DNA of 64,000 nt from JAPORK01 sp026710285 (GCA_965201045.1 OZ241746.1:5270001-5334000); one strand, 5' to 3'; shown: positions 8,412-18,318, counted from the stretch's first letter. Translations and numbers: made by a program. The notes: generated by a model not told the origin, from the sequence alone.

Positions 8412-9452
8412 TTAGGAGTAGACCTGATTTTCCTGTTCAGCCACACGAATAAAAGTCGTACACTTACTCAATTCTTTTAACTGTTTTGCGCCCACATAAG
8501 TACATGTGGAGCGAATACCTCCAAGAATATCACGTATAGTACCTGACACCGGACCACGGAAAGGCAGTCCAATGGCTTTACCTTCTGATGCACGGTAGTC
8601 AGCAACACCGCCTGCATGTTTCTCCATGGCGGTGGCAGAACTCATTCCGTAAAAGGATTTATACATAACACCCTGTTCTTCGTATATTTCACCACCGGAC
8701 TCTTCATGTGCTGCAAGCAGACCGCCTAACATAACGAAATCGGCACCACCACCAAAGGCTTTGGCGACATCACCGGGGCAAGTGCATCCGCCATCAGAAA
8801 TAATTTGTCCACCCAGTCCGTGAGCGGCATCGGCACATTCAATCACCGCAGAAAGTTGCGGGTAACCTACACCAGTTTTTACCCGTGTGGTACATACTGA
8901 TCCTGGACCAATGCCTACTTTAATAATATCCGCACCATTTAAAATAAGCTGTTCAACCATTTCACCGGTTACAACATTGCCAGCAACAATAACTTTATCT
9001 GGAAAAGCTTGCCGGACTTTTGCCACAAACTCAACAAAAGCTTCGGTATAGCCATTGGCAACATCAATGCAGATCATGGAGAGTTTTGGATGGGCGGTTA
9101 AAATGGTGGTTAATTTTTGATAATCTGCTGTTGAAACGCCGGTACTTATCATAACGTAATCATGAATGTTGCTGTTTTTTTCATCTTGTAAAAAATGGTG
9201 CCATTCATCGATACTGTAGTGTTTATGAACCGCTGTCAGTACCTTAAAATCAGCCAGTGCCATTGCTATTTCAAAGGTGCCCACGGTATCCATATTGGCG
9301 GCGATAACCGGTACACCCGTCCACTGCCTTTGGGCATTTATGAACCTGAATGTTCTCTCCAGATCAACTTGTGAGCGACTACTTAAAGTTGATCGTTTCG
9401 GACGAAACAAGACATCGGAAAATCCAAGTTTTAAATCATTTTCAATACGCAT
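8412..9452 (-). CDS. guaC: GMP reductase
   Basis: NADPH-dependent reductive deamination of GMP to IMP in purine salvage. The 346-residue protein is full length for the GuaC1 type. The nucleophilic cysteine is Cys187 in GIGPGSVCTTRVKTG; the glycine-rich phosphate loop is ISDGGCTCPGDVAKAFGGGA, followed by the flap EGKAIGLPFRGPV. IMP dehydrogenase is excluded by length and by the absence of CBS domains. It begins 27 bases after udk on the same strand, so the two salvage genes likely form one transcript. Confidence 0.96.
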   Translation of the reverse strand: MRIENDLKLGFSDVLFRPKRSTLSSRSQVDLERTFRFINAQRQWTGVPVIAANMDTVGTFEIAMALADFKVLTAVHKHYSIDEWHHFLQDEKNSNIHDYVMISTGVSTADYQKLTTILTAHPKLSMICIDVANGYTEAFVEFVAKVRQAFPDKVIVAGNVVTGEMVEQLILNGADIIKVGIGPGSVCTTRVKTGVGYPQLSAVIECADAAHGLGGQIISDGGCTCPGDVAKAFGGGADFVMLGGLLAAHEESGGEIYEEQGVMYKSFYGMSSATAMEKHAGGVADYRASEGKAIGLPFRGPVSGTIRDILGGIRSTCTYVGAKQLKELSKCTTFIRVAEQENQVYS

Positions 9453-9479
9453 TATCTTTTCTCAATTAACATCGGTCTG

Positions 9480-10100
9480 TTAGTCAATCAGGGTCTGTAT
9501 TTTGGTTTTGATTAAATCAAGGGCAATCTGATTTTTTCCTCCACGGGGAATGATCAGGTCTGCATACTGTCGTGATGGTTCTATAAACTGTAAAAACATC
9601 GGGCGTACAGTACTTAGGTATTGATCTATTACCGACTGAACACTGCGTCCACGTGAAAAAGTATCCCGTTGTAAACGCCGGATCAGACAAATATCAAGTG
9701 GAGTATCCATATAAAAGCGTAAATCAAATTTCGCTCTTATTTGTGGGTTGACTAGTAGCAAAATGCCTTCATAAATAATAACTTTGGAAGGATCAACGGT
9801 GCGTGTTTCTTTGCTGCGGTTATGCTGTGTATAATCATAAACCGGAATCTCTATGGTTTGACCCTTTTTTAATGCCTCCATATGTTCCAGCATTAAATGG
9901 TGATCAACAGCATCCGGATGATCGTAGTTTGTTTTTGCTCTTTCTTCCATCGACAGATGGCTTTGGTCTTTATAATAGGCATCTTCTGAAATAACACAAA
10001 GATGTTTGCAGGGTAACTCTGCATTAAGTGTTTCTGCCAACAAGGTTTTTCCAGAAGCAGAAGCACCGGCAACACCAACTAAAACAACTTTTCCGGACAT
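9480..10100 (-). CDS. udk: Uridine kinase
   Basis: Phosphorylates uridine and cytidine in pyrimidine salvage. The 206-residue protein has a P-loop GASASGKT (residues 12-19), the substrate segment NYDHPDAVDHHLM, and the ending motif RGGKNQIALDLIKTKI. It is full length. It lies directly upstream of guaC, giving a nucleotide-salvage pair. This is of use to a host-dependent bacterium drawing nucleosides from its host (inference). Confidence 0.96.
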   Translation of the reverse strand: MSGKVVLVGVAGASASGKTLLAETLNAELPCKHLCVISEDAYYKDQSHLSMEERAKTNYDHPDAVDHHLMLEHMEALKKGQTIEIPVYDYTQHNRSKETRTVDPSKVIIYEGILLLVNPQIRAKFDLRFYMDTPLDICLIRRLQRDTFSRGRSVQSVIDQYLSTVRPMFLQFIEPSRQYADLIIPRGGKNQIALDLIKTKIQTLID

Positions 10101-10391
10101 AAATAAAACAACAACCTGTAAGTTACAATTAAATATTCAGCCTTATGATATACGTGGTTTTTAATGACTATTATTGTGTCGCATATTCAATGCCTAAGAG
10201 TGTAACATTTATGACAACAAGTTGGCAGCTTTTTAATCATTAAAATGAAATTATTAACTGATTTTTAACCTTCTGACTTTTTTTACAGATAAAAAACAAA
10301 GAACAACAGCTATTTAGTTAGATGGTTTGGTTAATTACCAGCGAATCAACTAAGTTTAGTTTAAGTCGGTAAAAAACAGGGAGAGGATGCA

Positions 10392-12683
10392 ATGCCGGAG
10401 ATCAAACCAAAACTACGGGCCATGGCAGGACCGTTGTTACATGCAAAAGAATATGTTCAGGCAAAGACCACCAACAGAAATAAAAGAAGGCTAAGCCATC
10501 TGGGGCACAGAATAGTTAATAGCAGAGTAATAATTGCCATAAGAACAAAAGTAGACAAATTCAGACGACTCATAAAAAGTAAACGTATCTTTGTGCGCAG
10601 AATAACTCCACTTCAGGCTGAACTGCTTAAGGCCGTAGACGAAGGCAGAGGGCTTGATTTTGGGAAACTGAAAACACTGGATTTTAATGCAACAGATACC
10701 ACGATGGAAAAGTGGGGTACAGGTCTTCAGAACGTTCTTAGAAGTGTGCCTGAGGTAAGAAAAGCCAATCAGCAAGAACAGCAACGGATCAGCCATTTAA
10801 GCGAGATAAAAGCAAGAGAATACCGTGAGGAGTTAGCTGCATTTAATGGGCAGACCATAGGGCAGGATTTTTTATTTGTAAAAGAAAATCCAAGAATGGC
10901 ACGGGATATCTGCATGCATGATTTGTTATACAGAGGTATGCCAGATAAAGAGGGAAACCGGGTTACTCTGGCGCATCATTTTAAAAAGTGTCATGCAGAG
11001 CATGAACATCAGATGAACCTGCAAAAAAGCAGATTAACTGCGGATCTTAATCAATTAAAGTTACAGTTACAGAAAGAGGGAGTAGATGACTTTACTATTC
11101 AGGGGCATAAAAGGGTTATAGCACTTGAAGGACAAATTGATGCACTGCATGTACAACCAGCAGAAGTACTTAAGGATGCTATGCAAACGTATCAACCAGT
11201 TATTGCTCACTATCAGAGCATGCTGGATGATCAGCTTAAACAACGTCAGCAAAAAGCTGATGAAGGAACAAGCGTGCTTTCTCCAAAACCATTACTTGCC
11301 TGTCAGTTAGCATCTTCACAGGAAGCAATGAAACTGGTGGACAGGCTTACCGGGGAAGAAAGCGTTGCAGCGCGTGCTGAGTTTGCAGAACGTTACGACA
11401 GTGCACTTGGTTTATCGCAAGGGGCTGATGCTTTAGGGGACGCAATGTACCGTAATGTTCGAAGGCATGTGGCTAAATTAAGACAGCAGGAGGGCATCAA
11501 CAAACAACAACAATTTGCCGCTGCTAACAATGCACAAATGGGACCTTATTATTACTCCCCCACTCCAGCTAAAACATTAAGTAGCAGGGCAGCTGCTTCT
11601 TACCCTGAGCCCACTACAAGTTTTAACAGCACTACTGCAGGACCTCTTAAGACACTTTCTCAAATATTGGAAGAAGCATGGAAATTAAAACAGGAGAACC
11701 CTGAACGGTTTGAGCAAATCAAACAGCGTGTGGTAAATGATCCTAATCCAACAGCAAATATGCCGCGCAGAAGCGGTGAAAATTGGCATCGGTTTGATCA
11801 TCTGGATGCAGCACTGCGGAAATTCAAACAAGAGGATCCTGAAAAATTTGCTGTAATAGTGCGTGACTTTGATTCAGATGATGATGCACCAATAAATCTT
11901 AATGATGATGATCTAATAGATCTTAATGATGCTGATCCTGCTGTAAGCAGTGAAACGGTCAAACAAACAGTTAGCCCCTATGAACAATTCAATAAAGAAA
12001 CTCTGAGTAGTGCAGATAGTGTCATCCAGGATTTATCTGAATTTACTCATTCAACACAACAGAGTCTGCAATCAAAAAATTCTGCAAAAGTCACAGAAGA
12101 TCCAAATACCCCACGGACAGTACCAGTGGATGATCTTCTGGGTCTTGATTCTGAACCACTCTCACCGTCTGGAAGTCCACTTCCACAACAGTTTCAGGAT
12201 ACTTCAGGGATACAAACTAACCCTATGAGCAGCTTTCCTACAGACGCTACAGCTCAACCAACATCAGATTATGATGGATATGGTTCATTCTCCCCTACTC
12301 CCAAAAACTCCTGGGAACAGGTTCAGGATTCCTCAGGGAAAGCTAACCGCATGGGTAGTTTTCCTGCAGACGCTACAGTTCAAACTATGTCAACTAATAG
12401 CGCACCTGCCTCTGTTCCCCGGAGTTCCTGGGACAAAGTAAAACCTACTGAAATATGGGCAAGAGCACAGATAATACAGCGGAATCAACCCAAATTATTT
12501 AAACAAATAAGAGATCGTGTAAAGAAAGATAAGAAGCCATTGCAAAATATACCTCAGGGTCAGAGTGAGCCTGAACGTGTAGAGAAGCTTATGCGAAGAT
12601 TAAAAGCAGCAGATGCTAAAGTATTTAATGACATGATCGCACATTTGGATAAAGATAAAACCTGGTTTTATAATTCAAAATAA
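10392..12683 (+). CDS. Large coiled-coil protein with a duplicated helical domain, possible effector
   Basis: I do not recognise the family. The 763-residue protein has no signal peptide. The N-terminus (1-70) is very basic. Residues 110-380 are predicted by eye to be helical or coiled coil, with a heptad-rich stretch near 200-260. Two related helical modules follow. One is at about 415-500 (RFEQIKQRVVNDPNPTANMP, then DAALRKFKQEDPEKFAVIV). The other is at about 680-755 (LFKQIRDRVKKDKKPLQNIP, then EKLMRRLKAADAKVFNDMI). They are separated by a Ser/Pro/Asp-rich linker that itself contains a degenerate repeat (SFPTDATAQ and SFPADATVQ). The layout resembles secreted effectors of intracellular bacteria, but this is inference. 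GAGAGGA lies 6 bases before the ATG. Confidence 0.7.
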   Translation: MPEIKPKLRAMAGPLLHAKEYVQAKTTNRNKRRLSHLGHRIVNSRVIIAIRTKVDKFRRLIKSKRIFVRRITPLQAELLKAVDEGRGLDFGKLKTLDFNATDTTMEKWGTGLQNVLRSVPEVRKANQQEQQRISHLSEIKAREYREELAAFNGQTIGQDFLFVKENPRMARDICMHDLLYRGMPDKEGNRVTLAHHFKKCHAEHEHQMNLQKSRLTADLNQLKLQLQKEGVDDFTIQGHKRVIALEGQIDALHVQPAEVLKDAMQTYQPVIAHYQSMLDDQLKQRQQKADEGTSVLSPKPLLACQLASSQEAMKLVDRLTGEESVAARAEFAERYDSALGLSQGADALGDAMYRNVRRHVAKLRQQEGINKQQQFAAANNAQMGPYYYSPTPAKTLSSRAAASYPEPTTSFNSTTAGPLKTLSQILEEAWKLKQENPERFEQIKQRVVNDPNPTANMPRRSGENWHRFDHLDAALRKFKQEDPEKFAVIVRDFDSDDDAPINLNDDDLIDLNDADPAVSSETVKQTVSPYEQFNKETLSSADSVIQDLSEFTHSTQQSLQSKNSAKVTEDPNTPRTVPVDDLLGLDSEPLSPSGSPLPQQFQDTSGIQTNPMSSFPTDATAQPTSDYDGYGSFSPTPKNSWEQVQDSSGKANRMGSFPADATVQTMSTNSAPASVPRSSWDKVKPTEIWARAQIIQRNQPKLFKQIRDRVKKDKKPLQNIPQGQSEPERVEKLMRRLKAADAKVFNDMIAHLDKDKTWFYNSK

Positions 12684-12692
12684 ATCTTATTA

Positions 12693-12741
12693 AATCTGAC
12701 AGATGGTTGCTATCTTATGAAAGCAGACCGCTGTCAGATTA
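12693..12741. terminator. Inverted repeat between convergent genes
   Basis: AATCTGACAG (12693-12702) and CTGTCAGATT (12732-12741) form a perfect 10-bp stem with a 29-base loop, ten bases after the stop of the coiled-coil gene. The position between convergent genes suggests a transcription end; no strong T run follows. Confidence 0.45.
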
Positions 12742-12857
12742 AATTTACATAAACAGTTCTGTAGTGAATCTTTGTTTGTAGTGACTTGTCGTAACACTTA
12801 CTTTCACAAGGATTAGCATCCGGTCAGATAGCACTACAATTCAGCTATAGTAAGCAA

Positions 12858-14339
12858 TCAACTGGCTGGTCGCCAAACACCCCACTCATTTTTTTTGTAA
12901 GCAGATTCCGGATTGTCACCGCCTTTAATCCACCAGTGTGCTTTCCACTGTTTATCTGCATAGGAGACCTTATCACCACCGTGATAGATTTTAGATGAAT
13001 CCCAGGCATTGACGGTTTTTTTGTTTGTATCCGGATCTGGAAGCTTTGCTTCATCGTCAGCAGCAATAACCTCAAATGTGAAAGTTGTAGAGCGATTATT
13101 GTTTAGTGCATGTGCAGAAAAGATCAGGGTTTCATCTTGTTTTACTGTGCTGGTATCAATAATGAAAGAAGAAGAGTCATTGTTTTCAATCTTAACAGTT
13201 GTACCTTGCGTTTGGGTTAAATTAGCTGGCTCTTTTGTTGAAATGACCACTTTTTCTCCAGCCTTAACCACTTTATCACTTTGTTTTAGCTCGTAGATAT
13301 CTCCAGCCAAACGTTCGGTACTTGCATTATTGTCCCGAATAACCATCATTAAACCGGAAGCTTGGCTATCTTTTGCGTTAAAGTAGTTTCGGGATAGATC
13401 ATTTTGGAAATACATATAATGTTGCATTTCTTCATGCCAGTCGCCTATGAAAACAGCACCATTTTTAAATTGTTCATGCCAGCCATTAATTTTAGAAGCA
13501 AGCAGACGTGCCCAGTCATTAATGTTTGCTGAATCAATATGAATATCGAAGGTGCGTGCCACACTTCCATGTTTATTGATAATGTCGTATTTAACAACAT
13601 CACCCTCTTTTGGGGATTTGAATCCATTCGGTATAAATAAGCTACCCCGGTGGAGGTTTGCTTTTGATACAGAATCAGGTGAAGTAGTGCCATCATCAGT
13701 GATGGTTATATCTGAACAATTATAAAACCCTTCACCTGCAGGATCTCTGCGCTGCCAGCGGACAAATAAAATAGCGTCTCCGGAACGATCGGAAGGTATC
13801 GGTACATTAATGTAATATTTACCCTCTTCAGGTTGAACGTCTTCAGCTGTATGAATTAACTCCAGATCTTCCCATTTCAGCGGTTCGGACAGATCAGCGT
13901 CCCGTTTTGTGAGAAAGAATTGCCAGAACGAAGGATTATGAGGTGCTGTGGCACGGAATATATATTTCAACACTCCTTTCTTAATCGTTGTTCTTGTCCA
14001 GGCGGTATGAGTAACACCGATACCTTTTTTTTGCGGATCGTTTGCGTAGCATAATGTTCCATTCGGAATGGCGGCTTTGACCGCATTCATATTGTTATAA
14101 TCTTTTATATTGTGTGCAAATTCATTGCGCTGCACGAAAGGGTAAACTCCGGATATAAGCTTAGCAAGCGCACATGCCTGGTTAGGAGGATTCCCTGACC
14201 AGATACCACCTTGTTCAAAACAGATGTTCTGTCTTGCAGAGGGAAACTCTGAGTAACCATGCGCATAAACATTGGATGGGAGGGTAAACAGCATGACTAA
14301 ACCAATCACCGGTTTAAGAAGATCCTTTATCTTTATCAT
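12858..14339 (-). CDS. Secreted GbpA-like lytic polysaccharide monooxygenase (AA10) with chitin-binding tail
   Basis: Copper enzyme that cleaves crystalline chitin by oxidation, also known in Vibrio as the colonisation factor GbpA. The 26-residue signal peptide ends VYA, so the mature protein starts at His27 (HGYSEFPSARQ). This is the first histidine-brace ligand; His111 (GVTHTAWTR) is the second. The AA10 domain spans about 27-205, GbpA-like middle domains 215-425, and a CBM5/12 chitin-binding module the last 50 residues, with a WW pair (AHWWIKGGDNPES). All parts of the family are present at 493 residues. Expected export is Sec followed by type II secretion. It points to a chitinous host tissue, prey or mucus-associated glycan. 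It faces the preceding gene and has a 1 kb gap upstream. Confidence 0.93.
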   Translation of the reverse strand: MIKIKDLLKPVIGLVMLFTLPSNVYAHGYSEFPSARQNICFEQGGIWSGNPPNQACALAKLISGVYPFVQRNEFAHNIKDYNNMNAVKAAIPNGTLCYANDPQKKGIGVTHTAWTRTTIKKGVLKYIFRATAPHNPSFWQFFLTKRDADLSEPLKWEDLELIHTAEDVQPEEGKYYINVPIPSDRSGDAILFVRWQRRDPAGEGFYNCSDITITDDGTTSPDSVSKANLHRGSLFIPNGFKSPKEGDVVKYDIINKHGSVARTFDIHIDSANINDWARLLASKINGWHEQFKNGAVFIGDWHEEMQHYMYFQNDLSRNYFNAKDSQASGLMMVIRDNNASTERLAGDIYELKQSDKVVKAGEKVVISTKEPANLTQTQGTTVKIENNDSSSFIIDTSTVKQDETLIFSAHALNNNRSTTFTFEVIAADDEAKLPDPDTNKKTVNAWDSSKIYHGGDKVSYADKQWKAHWWIKGGDNPESAYKKNEWGVWRPAS

Positions 14340-14746
14340 TCTTTTTACTCTGTTTTTATTTTCAGTCCATGAGTCATGTTTCAGTTAACATTTATATGCC
14401 CATTACGCTTAACTCATTGCACTTCTCCGATACCGGATGTTATTTTTTCGCAAGCATCAAAACAACGTGTTTTGCGATAGTCAATCCACTAACTTCAGGT
14501 TAAACGGGCATAATACCTATTAAATGAAAACTTTTTCTATTGTCATCAAAGGCAACAGAACAATACACCGTCATTTTTTTATTAACGATCTATATTCACA
14601 TTTTGCATTAACAGAAAAAAAAGACAACCATAGATTGATGATTTATTCTGAACATGATACAAAATGATAATTCGAACATAAAAAAAATCTTAACTTATTG
14701 ATATTGCTTTAAAAAAATATTTTTTTTAAAAAAGGAAGATAAAAAT
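14340..14746. other. AT-rich upstream region of the LPMO gene
   Basis: No gene was recognised. It must contain the LPMO promoter on the minus strand. The right part grades into the transposase-like fragment at 14747. Confidence 0.35.
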
Positions 14747-14893
14747 GTGGCATATCAGTACATTGGTCAATATTTTGAGCGAACAGGTATGTGGCGTATT
14801 GATGAAGGAGAACATATTAAAATAAAAAAACATGGGTGTCCTGAAAGAAGCTTATTCAGGCATGGTTTAGACAAATTGCAAACTTTTTATTAA
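14747..14893 (+). pseudogene. C-terminal fragment of a transposase (IS4-like, tentative)
   Basis: An open frame without a proper start encodes about 48 residues including RTGMWRIDEGEHIKIKKHGC and PERSLFRHGLDKL, then stops. The sequence has the look of the last part of an IS4-type transposase that I have seen in symbiont genomes, but I cannot prove the family. It ends one base before the point where the duplicated segment (14895) begins, so the duplication boundary coincides with an IS edge. Confidence 0.4.
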
Positions 14894-15164
14894 ACACGAG
14901 TTTCGCAATAACAGTTTGGATAGAATCCAGTATTTTTAAATCAGACAGGTATATAACTAATATTTTGAAGAAATCTTCATTCAGACGAAACAAATCTAAC
15001 ACCAGGTATCACTGAACCAGGCATCAAAAATAATTTATAAAATTAAAAAAGATATCCGTGTTTTGTTATCTGCATAAAAATAACTTTAAAAATAAATATA
15101 TTCTGTGTAAAATGATTTAATTAGTTTGTGTTACAACAGACAAAGGATTTTTAATAGCGAGACT

Positions 15165-15320
15165 GGTCACTTCTCAATAACCTGCGGCATATTGGATAGT
15201 TATTTTTTTATCCTTTTTATTCAGTTGTTTATAAAATTTTTTGCAAAAAACAACACTCGAATTCATAGTAAATCTAAAAAGTTAATGCTGTTTTCTGCCC
15301 CGGGTTATTGAGAAGTTACC
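15165..15320. mobile_element. 156-bp MITE-like element with 26-bp terminal inverted repeats
   Basis: The left end GGTCACTTCTCAATAACC (15165-15182) and the right end GGTTATTGAGAAGTTACC (15303-15320) are inverted copies. Similarity extends about eight more bases inward. It lies 40 bases before the start codon of the protease-like gene and is present in the duplicate copy too. No target-site duplication is obvious. A single matching end occurs at 23616-23632. Confidence 0.65.
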
Positions 15321-15360
15321 AAGTTACCGAGAAAGCAACAAAACAGAGGAAATTCTAGAA

Positions 15361-17832
15361 ATGCCAGCCATTAGCTCAAGAGCAAACACAAAAACTTTAT
15401 CAAATGTTTTAAATCCTGATAATGTAAAAGATTTTCAGGCTACTCAGGGTAATCCACGGAACTTTGGAGAAAAAAAGGATATATCTGATACTCAAAAAAA
15501 AGTTCTTAATTCACTGGTAAGAAATACTCAAAACAGTGCAGATAAAAGAAACTCTGAAATAAAAGATAATACTTCTGACACAGGAAAAGCAAGCGGGCAA
15601 AGCAGAGCACTCTCTGAAATTGCTTATACAAACTACAAAGATCCTGACAGTTACAATCAAAGAACAATCGATGAGCAAAAAACAGACAGTCAAGTTAAAA
15701 GCAGCACAAACACCACCTCTGCTTATGGCAGAGTCAATGGAGAAAATCAGACAAATATGTTTATGAAAGAGAAATGGAAATTAGGCAGTGCAGAAGACAC
15801 TGTTCAACAATCCGTTAATTCTCCGCAGGATATAATGGCGTACAGGAGAAAAATGCTCAAAGAAGAAATAGGTTTAGAATATAGAGAAGAAAAAACAGGT
15901 AATACTCATTTCATCAGAGCACCTGCTTTAGAGGCCGCAGCATTACTTGGTTACCTTGTTCGTAAAGAAGGAATATGCTTCGGCTCAGCTAAAGGAGGTC
16001 TCCTGGCTTGTATACGTCAGGGTGGACATGAATATATGGAGAGAATGAAGTTTATACTTGAAATAATGAAGGATGTTGAGCAAGAGGGTCATAAAACAAA
16101 ATCATTATACAAAATAATAGGAGAAAGGTGCAAGGGTGGAATATATGGTAAGAATGCGCATCAGATACTTAACTTTTTTGATGAAATAATGTTATCGGAT
16201 GACTTGGTACTGGATGATTCAAGAGAAAATCTTGGTCACCCTGGTCGACAATCTTTGGAATTCCCCAGATCGTTATTTGACGAAGATGAACCTGAATGCA
16301 GGCAACTATATCTTAAGGATGAATTTATTGCTCACTTTTCGTCTGACGAAATAAAAAACTTTCTCCAAAAGCTCAGGGATGAAAATGGTGATAAACCATG
16401 GGGTATGGCAATTTCGTCTAATAACCATACAACTTCTATTGGGTTTGATGGAACCAAATGGTTAGCAGTTAATAGTGATGATCAGATCTATACTGGCAGT
16501 TTAGATGCAGCTATAAATGTAGCGGTTACTCAAGGAGGTTTTATCAGGAATAGATATTTGCAGACTGTTCTGCAAATATTTGGAAATAGGGATAACTTAT
16601 CTATTAATCAGCAGGAGAAAGCAATCATCTCTAGTATAAAGAATAGTGAGGAACATGCTTTAAAGTATGATTTGCTTCTGGCAATGCAGAATGGGCTTAC
16701 GGAAACGGCAGAGATGTTAATAGACAAAATAGTAGACAATTCGCCATTATTATCTGAGCAACAAAAGATTATTTACCATCCTGTTATTTCTCAAAAAGGT
16801 TGGATGAAAAAAATCAAAGCAATTATACATAATATAAAAATATTTTTTCAAAGACTCTCATGGCTCAGAAAGGAAAAACTTTTATCTGCTGAAGAGATAA
16901 AAGAGAGAAAACAGTTATTTGTAGATTTACTGAAAGCGAGAAAGGATAATTTCCTACCTCTGGGTGTTGCAATGCAGAATGGTTATACAGAAACAGTAGA
17001 GGCATATATAAAGAAAATTGCAAAGATAATTAATAATCAAGAGTGGTTATCTGCTGAAGAGAAAAAACAGATATTAATAAAATTATTGCAGACAGATGAA
17101 CCAAAGACATCACATACAATGGAACCATTTCTGTCTTTGTCAATATTGAACGGTCATATGGAAACAGCAACGGCATATATACAAGCAATTAATAATATAT
17201 TGTGGTTATCTGCTGAAGAAAAAAAACAAGTAATGCTCCAGTTACTTAAAAATGATGATGGATATAGTATATGCGCTGCAATACTCGGTAATTATCCGAA
17301 AGCACTGGAGATGTATATGGAGGAAGCTATAAAGTTAATTAAAAGTCTTCCGTTGTCTTACGAAAAGAAAGTTGCTCTGCTATTAGATTTACTGACAGTG
17401 AAAGTTAGAAAAGCTGCCCGACGTATACTGTTCGAAAATTATGAAGTAATGAAGGTGTATATAGATAAAGTTGTACAAGCAATTACAGAAATATCACCAT
17501 TATCTTCTGAAGAGAAAACCGGTCTGCTGGAAAAATTACTCATGTTGAAACTTGTTGATCATGATGATGCTCAAACAGCTTTGCAACTTTTCATAGGCAG
17601 CTCTATGGGTAGAACAGCAGTTAAAGAATATATGAAAAAACTTATATCAAAACTTGAAAACATTATACCTGCTGAAAAACAAAAGCAGTTTATGAAAAAG
17701 CTGCTGGAAGAAAAACATGGTTCGGGATTCACGCCGATAGAAAGGGCTAAAATAAATGGTGATGAAGAGATAATAAAATTATTTGATCAGGCGCTTGGTT
17801 TGACCCGAGAAGTTACCACCGAACAACATTGA
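15361..17832 (+). CDS. Putative papain-fold cysteine protease effector with helical repeats, copy 1
   Basis: 823 residues, paralogue of 25835-28285. The first 150 residues are polar and look disordered, as in secreted effectors. A candidate catalytic core follows: Cys206 in GICFGSAKGGLLA, His356 in SNNHTTSIGFDG, then Asn371 or Asp373 in LAVNSDD. The order Cys, then His before two beta strands, then Asn/Asp is that of papain-like enzymes such as EspL/ShET2 or YopT. From about 420 on there are helical repeats of ankyrin-like feel, with recurring units such as WLSAEEKKQ and NGHMETATAYI. No signal peptide is present. AGAGGAA lies 11 bases before the ATG. Function and delivery are inferred; the enzyme class is only a motif-level guess. 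Confidence 0.65.
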   Translation: MPAISSRANTKTLSNVLNPDNVKDFQATQGNPRNFGEKKDISDTQKKVLNSLVRNTQNSADKRNSEIKDNTSDTGKASGQSRALSEIAYTNYKDPDSYNQRTIDEQKTDSQVKSSTNTTSAYGRVNGENQTNMFMKEKWKLGSAEDTVQQSVNSPQDIMAYRRKMLKEEIGLEYREEKTGNTHFIRAPALEAAALLGYLVRKEGICFGSAKGGLLACIRQGGHEYMERMKFILEIMKDVEQEGHKTKSLYKIIGERCKGGIYGKNAHQILNFFDEIMLSDDLVLDDSRENLGHPGRQSLEFPRSLFDEDEPECRQLYLKDEFIAHFSSDEIKNFLQKLRDENGDKPWGMAISSNNHTTSIGFDGTKWLAVNSDDQIYTGSLDAAINVAVTQGGFIRNRYLQTVLQIFGNRDNLSINQQEKAIISSIKNSEEHALKYDLLLAMQNGLTETAEMLIDKIVDNSPLLSEQQKIIYHPVISQKGWMKKIKAIIHNIKIFFQRLSWLRKEKLLSAEEIKERKQLFVDLLKARKDNFLPLGVAMQNGYTETVEAYIKKIAKIINNQEWLSAEEKKQILIKLLQTDEPKTSHTMEPFLSLSILNGHMETATAYIQAINNILWLSAEEKKQVMLQLLKNDDGYSICAAILGNYPKALEMYMEEAIKLIKSLPLSYEKKVALLLDLLTVKVRKAARRILFENYEVMKVYIDKVVQAITEISPLSSEEKTGLLEKLLMLKLVDHDDAQTALQLFIGSSMGRTAVKEYMKKLISKLENIIPAEKQKQFMKKLLEEKHGSGFTPIERAKINGDEEIIKLFDQALGLTREVTTEQH

Positions 17833-17860
17833 GCAAAACAGAAAAACAGGTCTTACACAA

Positions 17861-17886
17861 TGTTTGCCCGATGAAACGGGCAAACA
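17861..17886. terminator. Hairpin after the protease-like gene
   Basis: TGTTTGCCCG (17861-17870) and CGGGCAAACA (17877-17886) form a perfect 10-bp stem with a 6-base loop. It lies 28 bases after the stop codon and is kept at 28314-28339 in the duplicate. There is no T run, so it may be an IS end structure rather than a terminator. Confidence 0.5.
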
Positions 17887-17887
17887 C

Positions 17888-18256
17888 CTAATGAGCTTCA
17901 TCCCAATTGCTTCCGGTGCCTATATCAACAATTAACGGGACATCCAGCTGTTCAGCTACAATGTTTTCTTCAAATAACTGCCCAATTGCTTTGCTCTGAA
18001 AAAATTGCGGAGTCAAATATAAACGGCGGTTGGTAAAGCCTAGTCCGTTGATAATCATTGCCATTACGGCAACGCCGGGTTGAATAACACGTCTTGGATC
18101 ATTGCTACCAATGCACTGGTTAATTCTTTTTGTAATATCCAGCTCTCGACAGGCAGCTGCTACCAATCCATGATGGTCCATGACTTCTGTTGTCGTGTTA
18201 TTTTCAGCAATTTCTAATGTTGCCATCCTGAATCCTGATTTAATAGTTTTTAACAA
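17888..18256 (-). pseudogene. IS1634-family transposase, N-terminal fragment (DUF4277)
   Basis: About 120 residues matching the N-terminal DUF4277 domain of IS1634-type transposases: DHHGLVAAACRELDI, GSNDPRRVIQPGVAVMAMI and NGLGFTNRRLYLTPQFF. The frame stops after SNWDEAH, where the DDE part of a normal protein would follow. The likely native start is the ATG at 18226. It is cut at the far side by the IS200/IS605 element. The last 60 bases recur at 28342-28403. Confidence 0.85.
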
Positions 18257-18318
18257 TTTAAGCGAAATTCTCCCCGCATAACAGCTTTGCTGTTTTGGGG
18301 GCGGGATGGATAGCGCTG

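Larger units (their letters stand above)
14895..17949. repeat. Segmental duplication, copy 1 (partner 25369-28403)
   Basis: About 3.05 kb is shared with 25369-28403. It starts at CACGAGTTTCGCAATAACAG and ends inside an IS1634-type transposase fragment at GGGACATCCAGCT. It carries the whole upstream region, a small TIR element, the protease-like gene, a hairpin and the transposase tip. The non-coding upstream 460 bases are nearly identical between copies while the genes differ more, which suggests a recent event with diversification of the protein. Confidence 0.9.
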
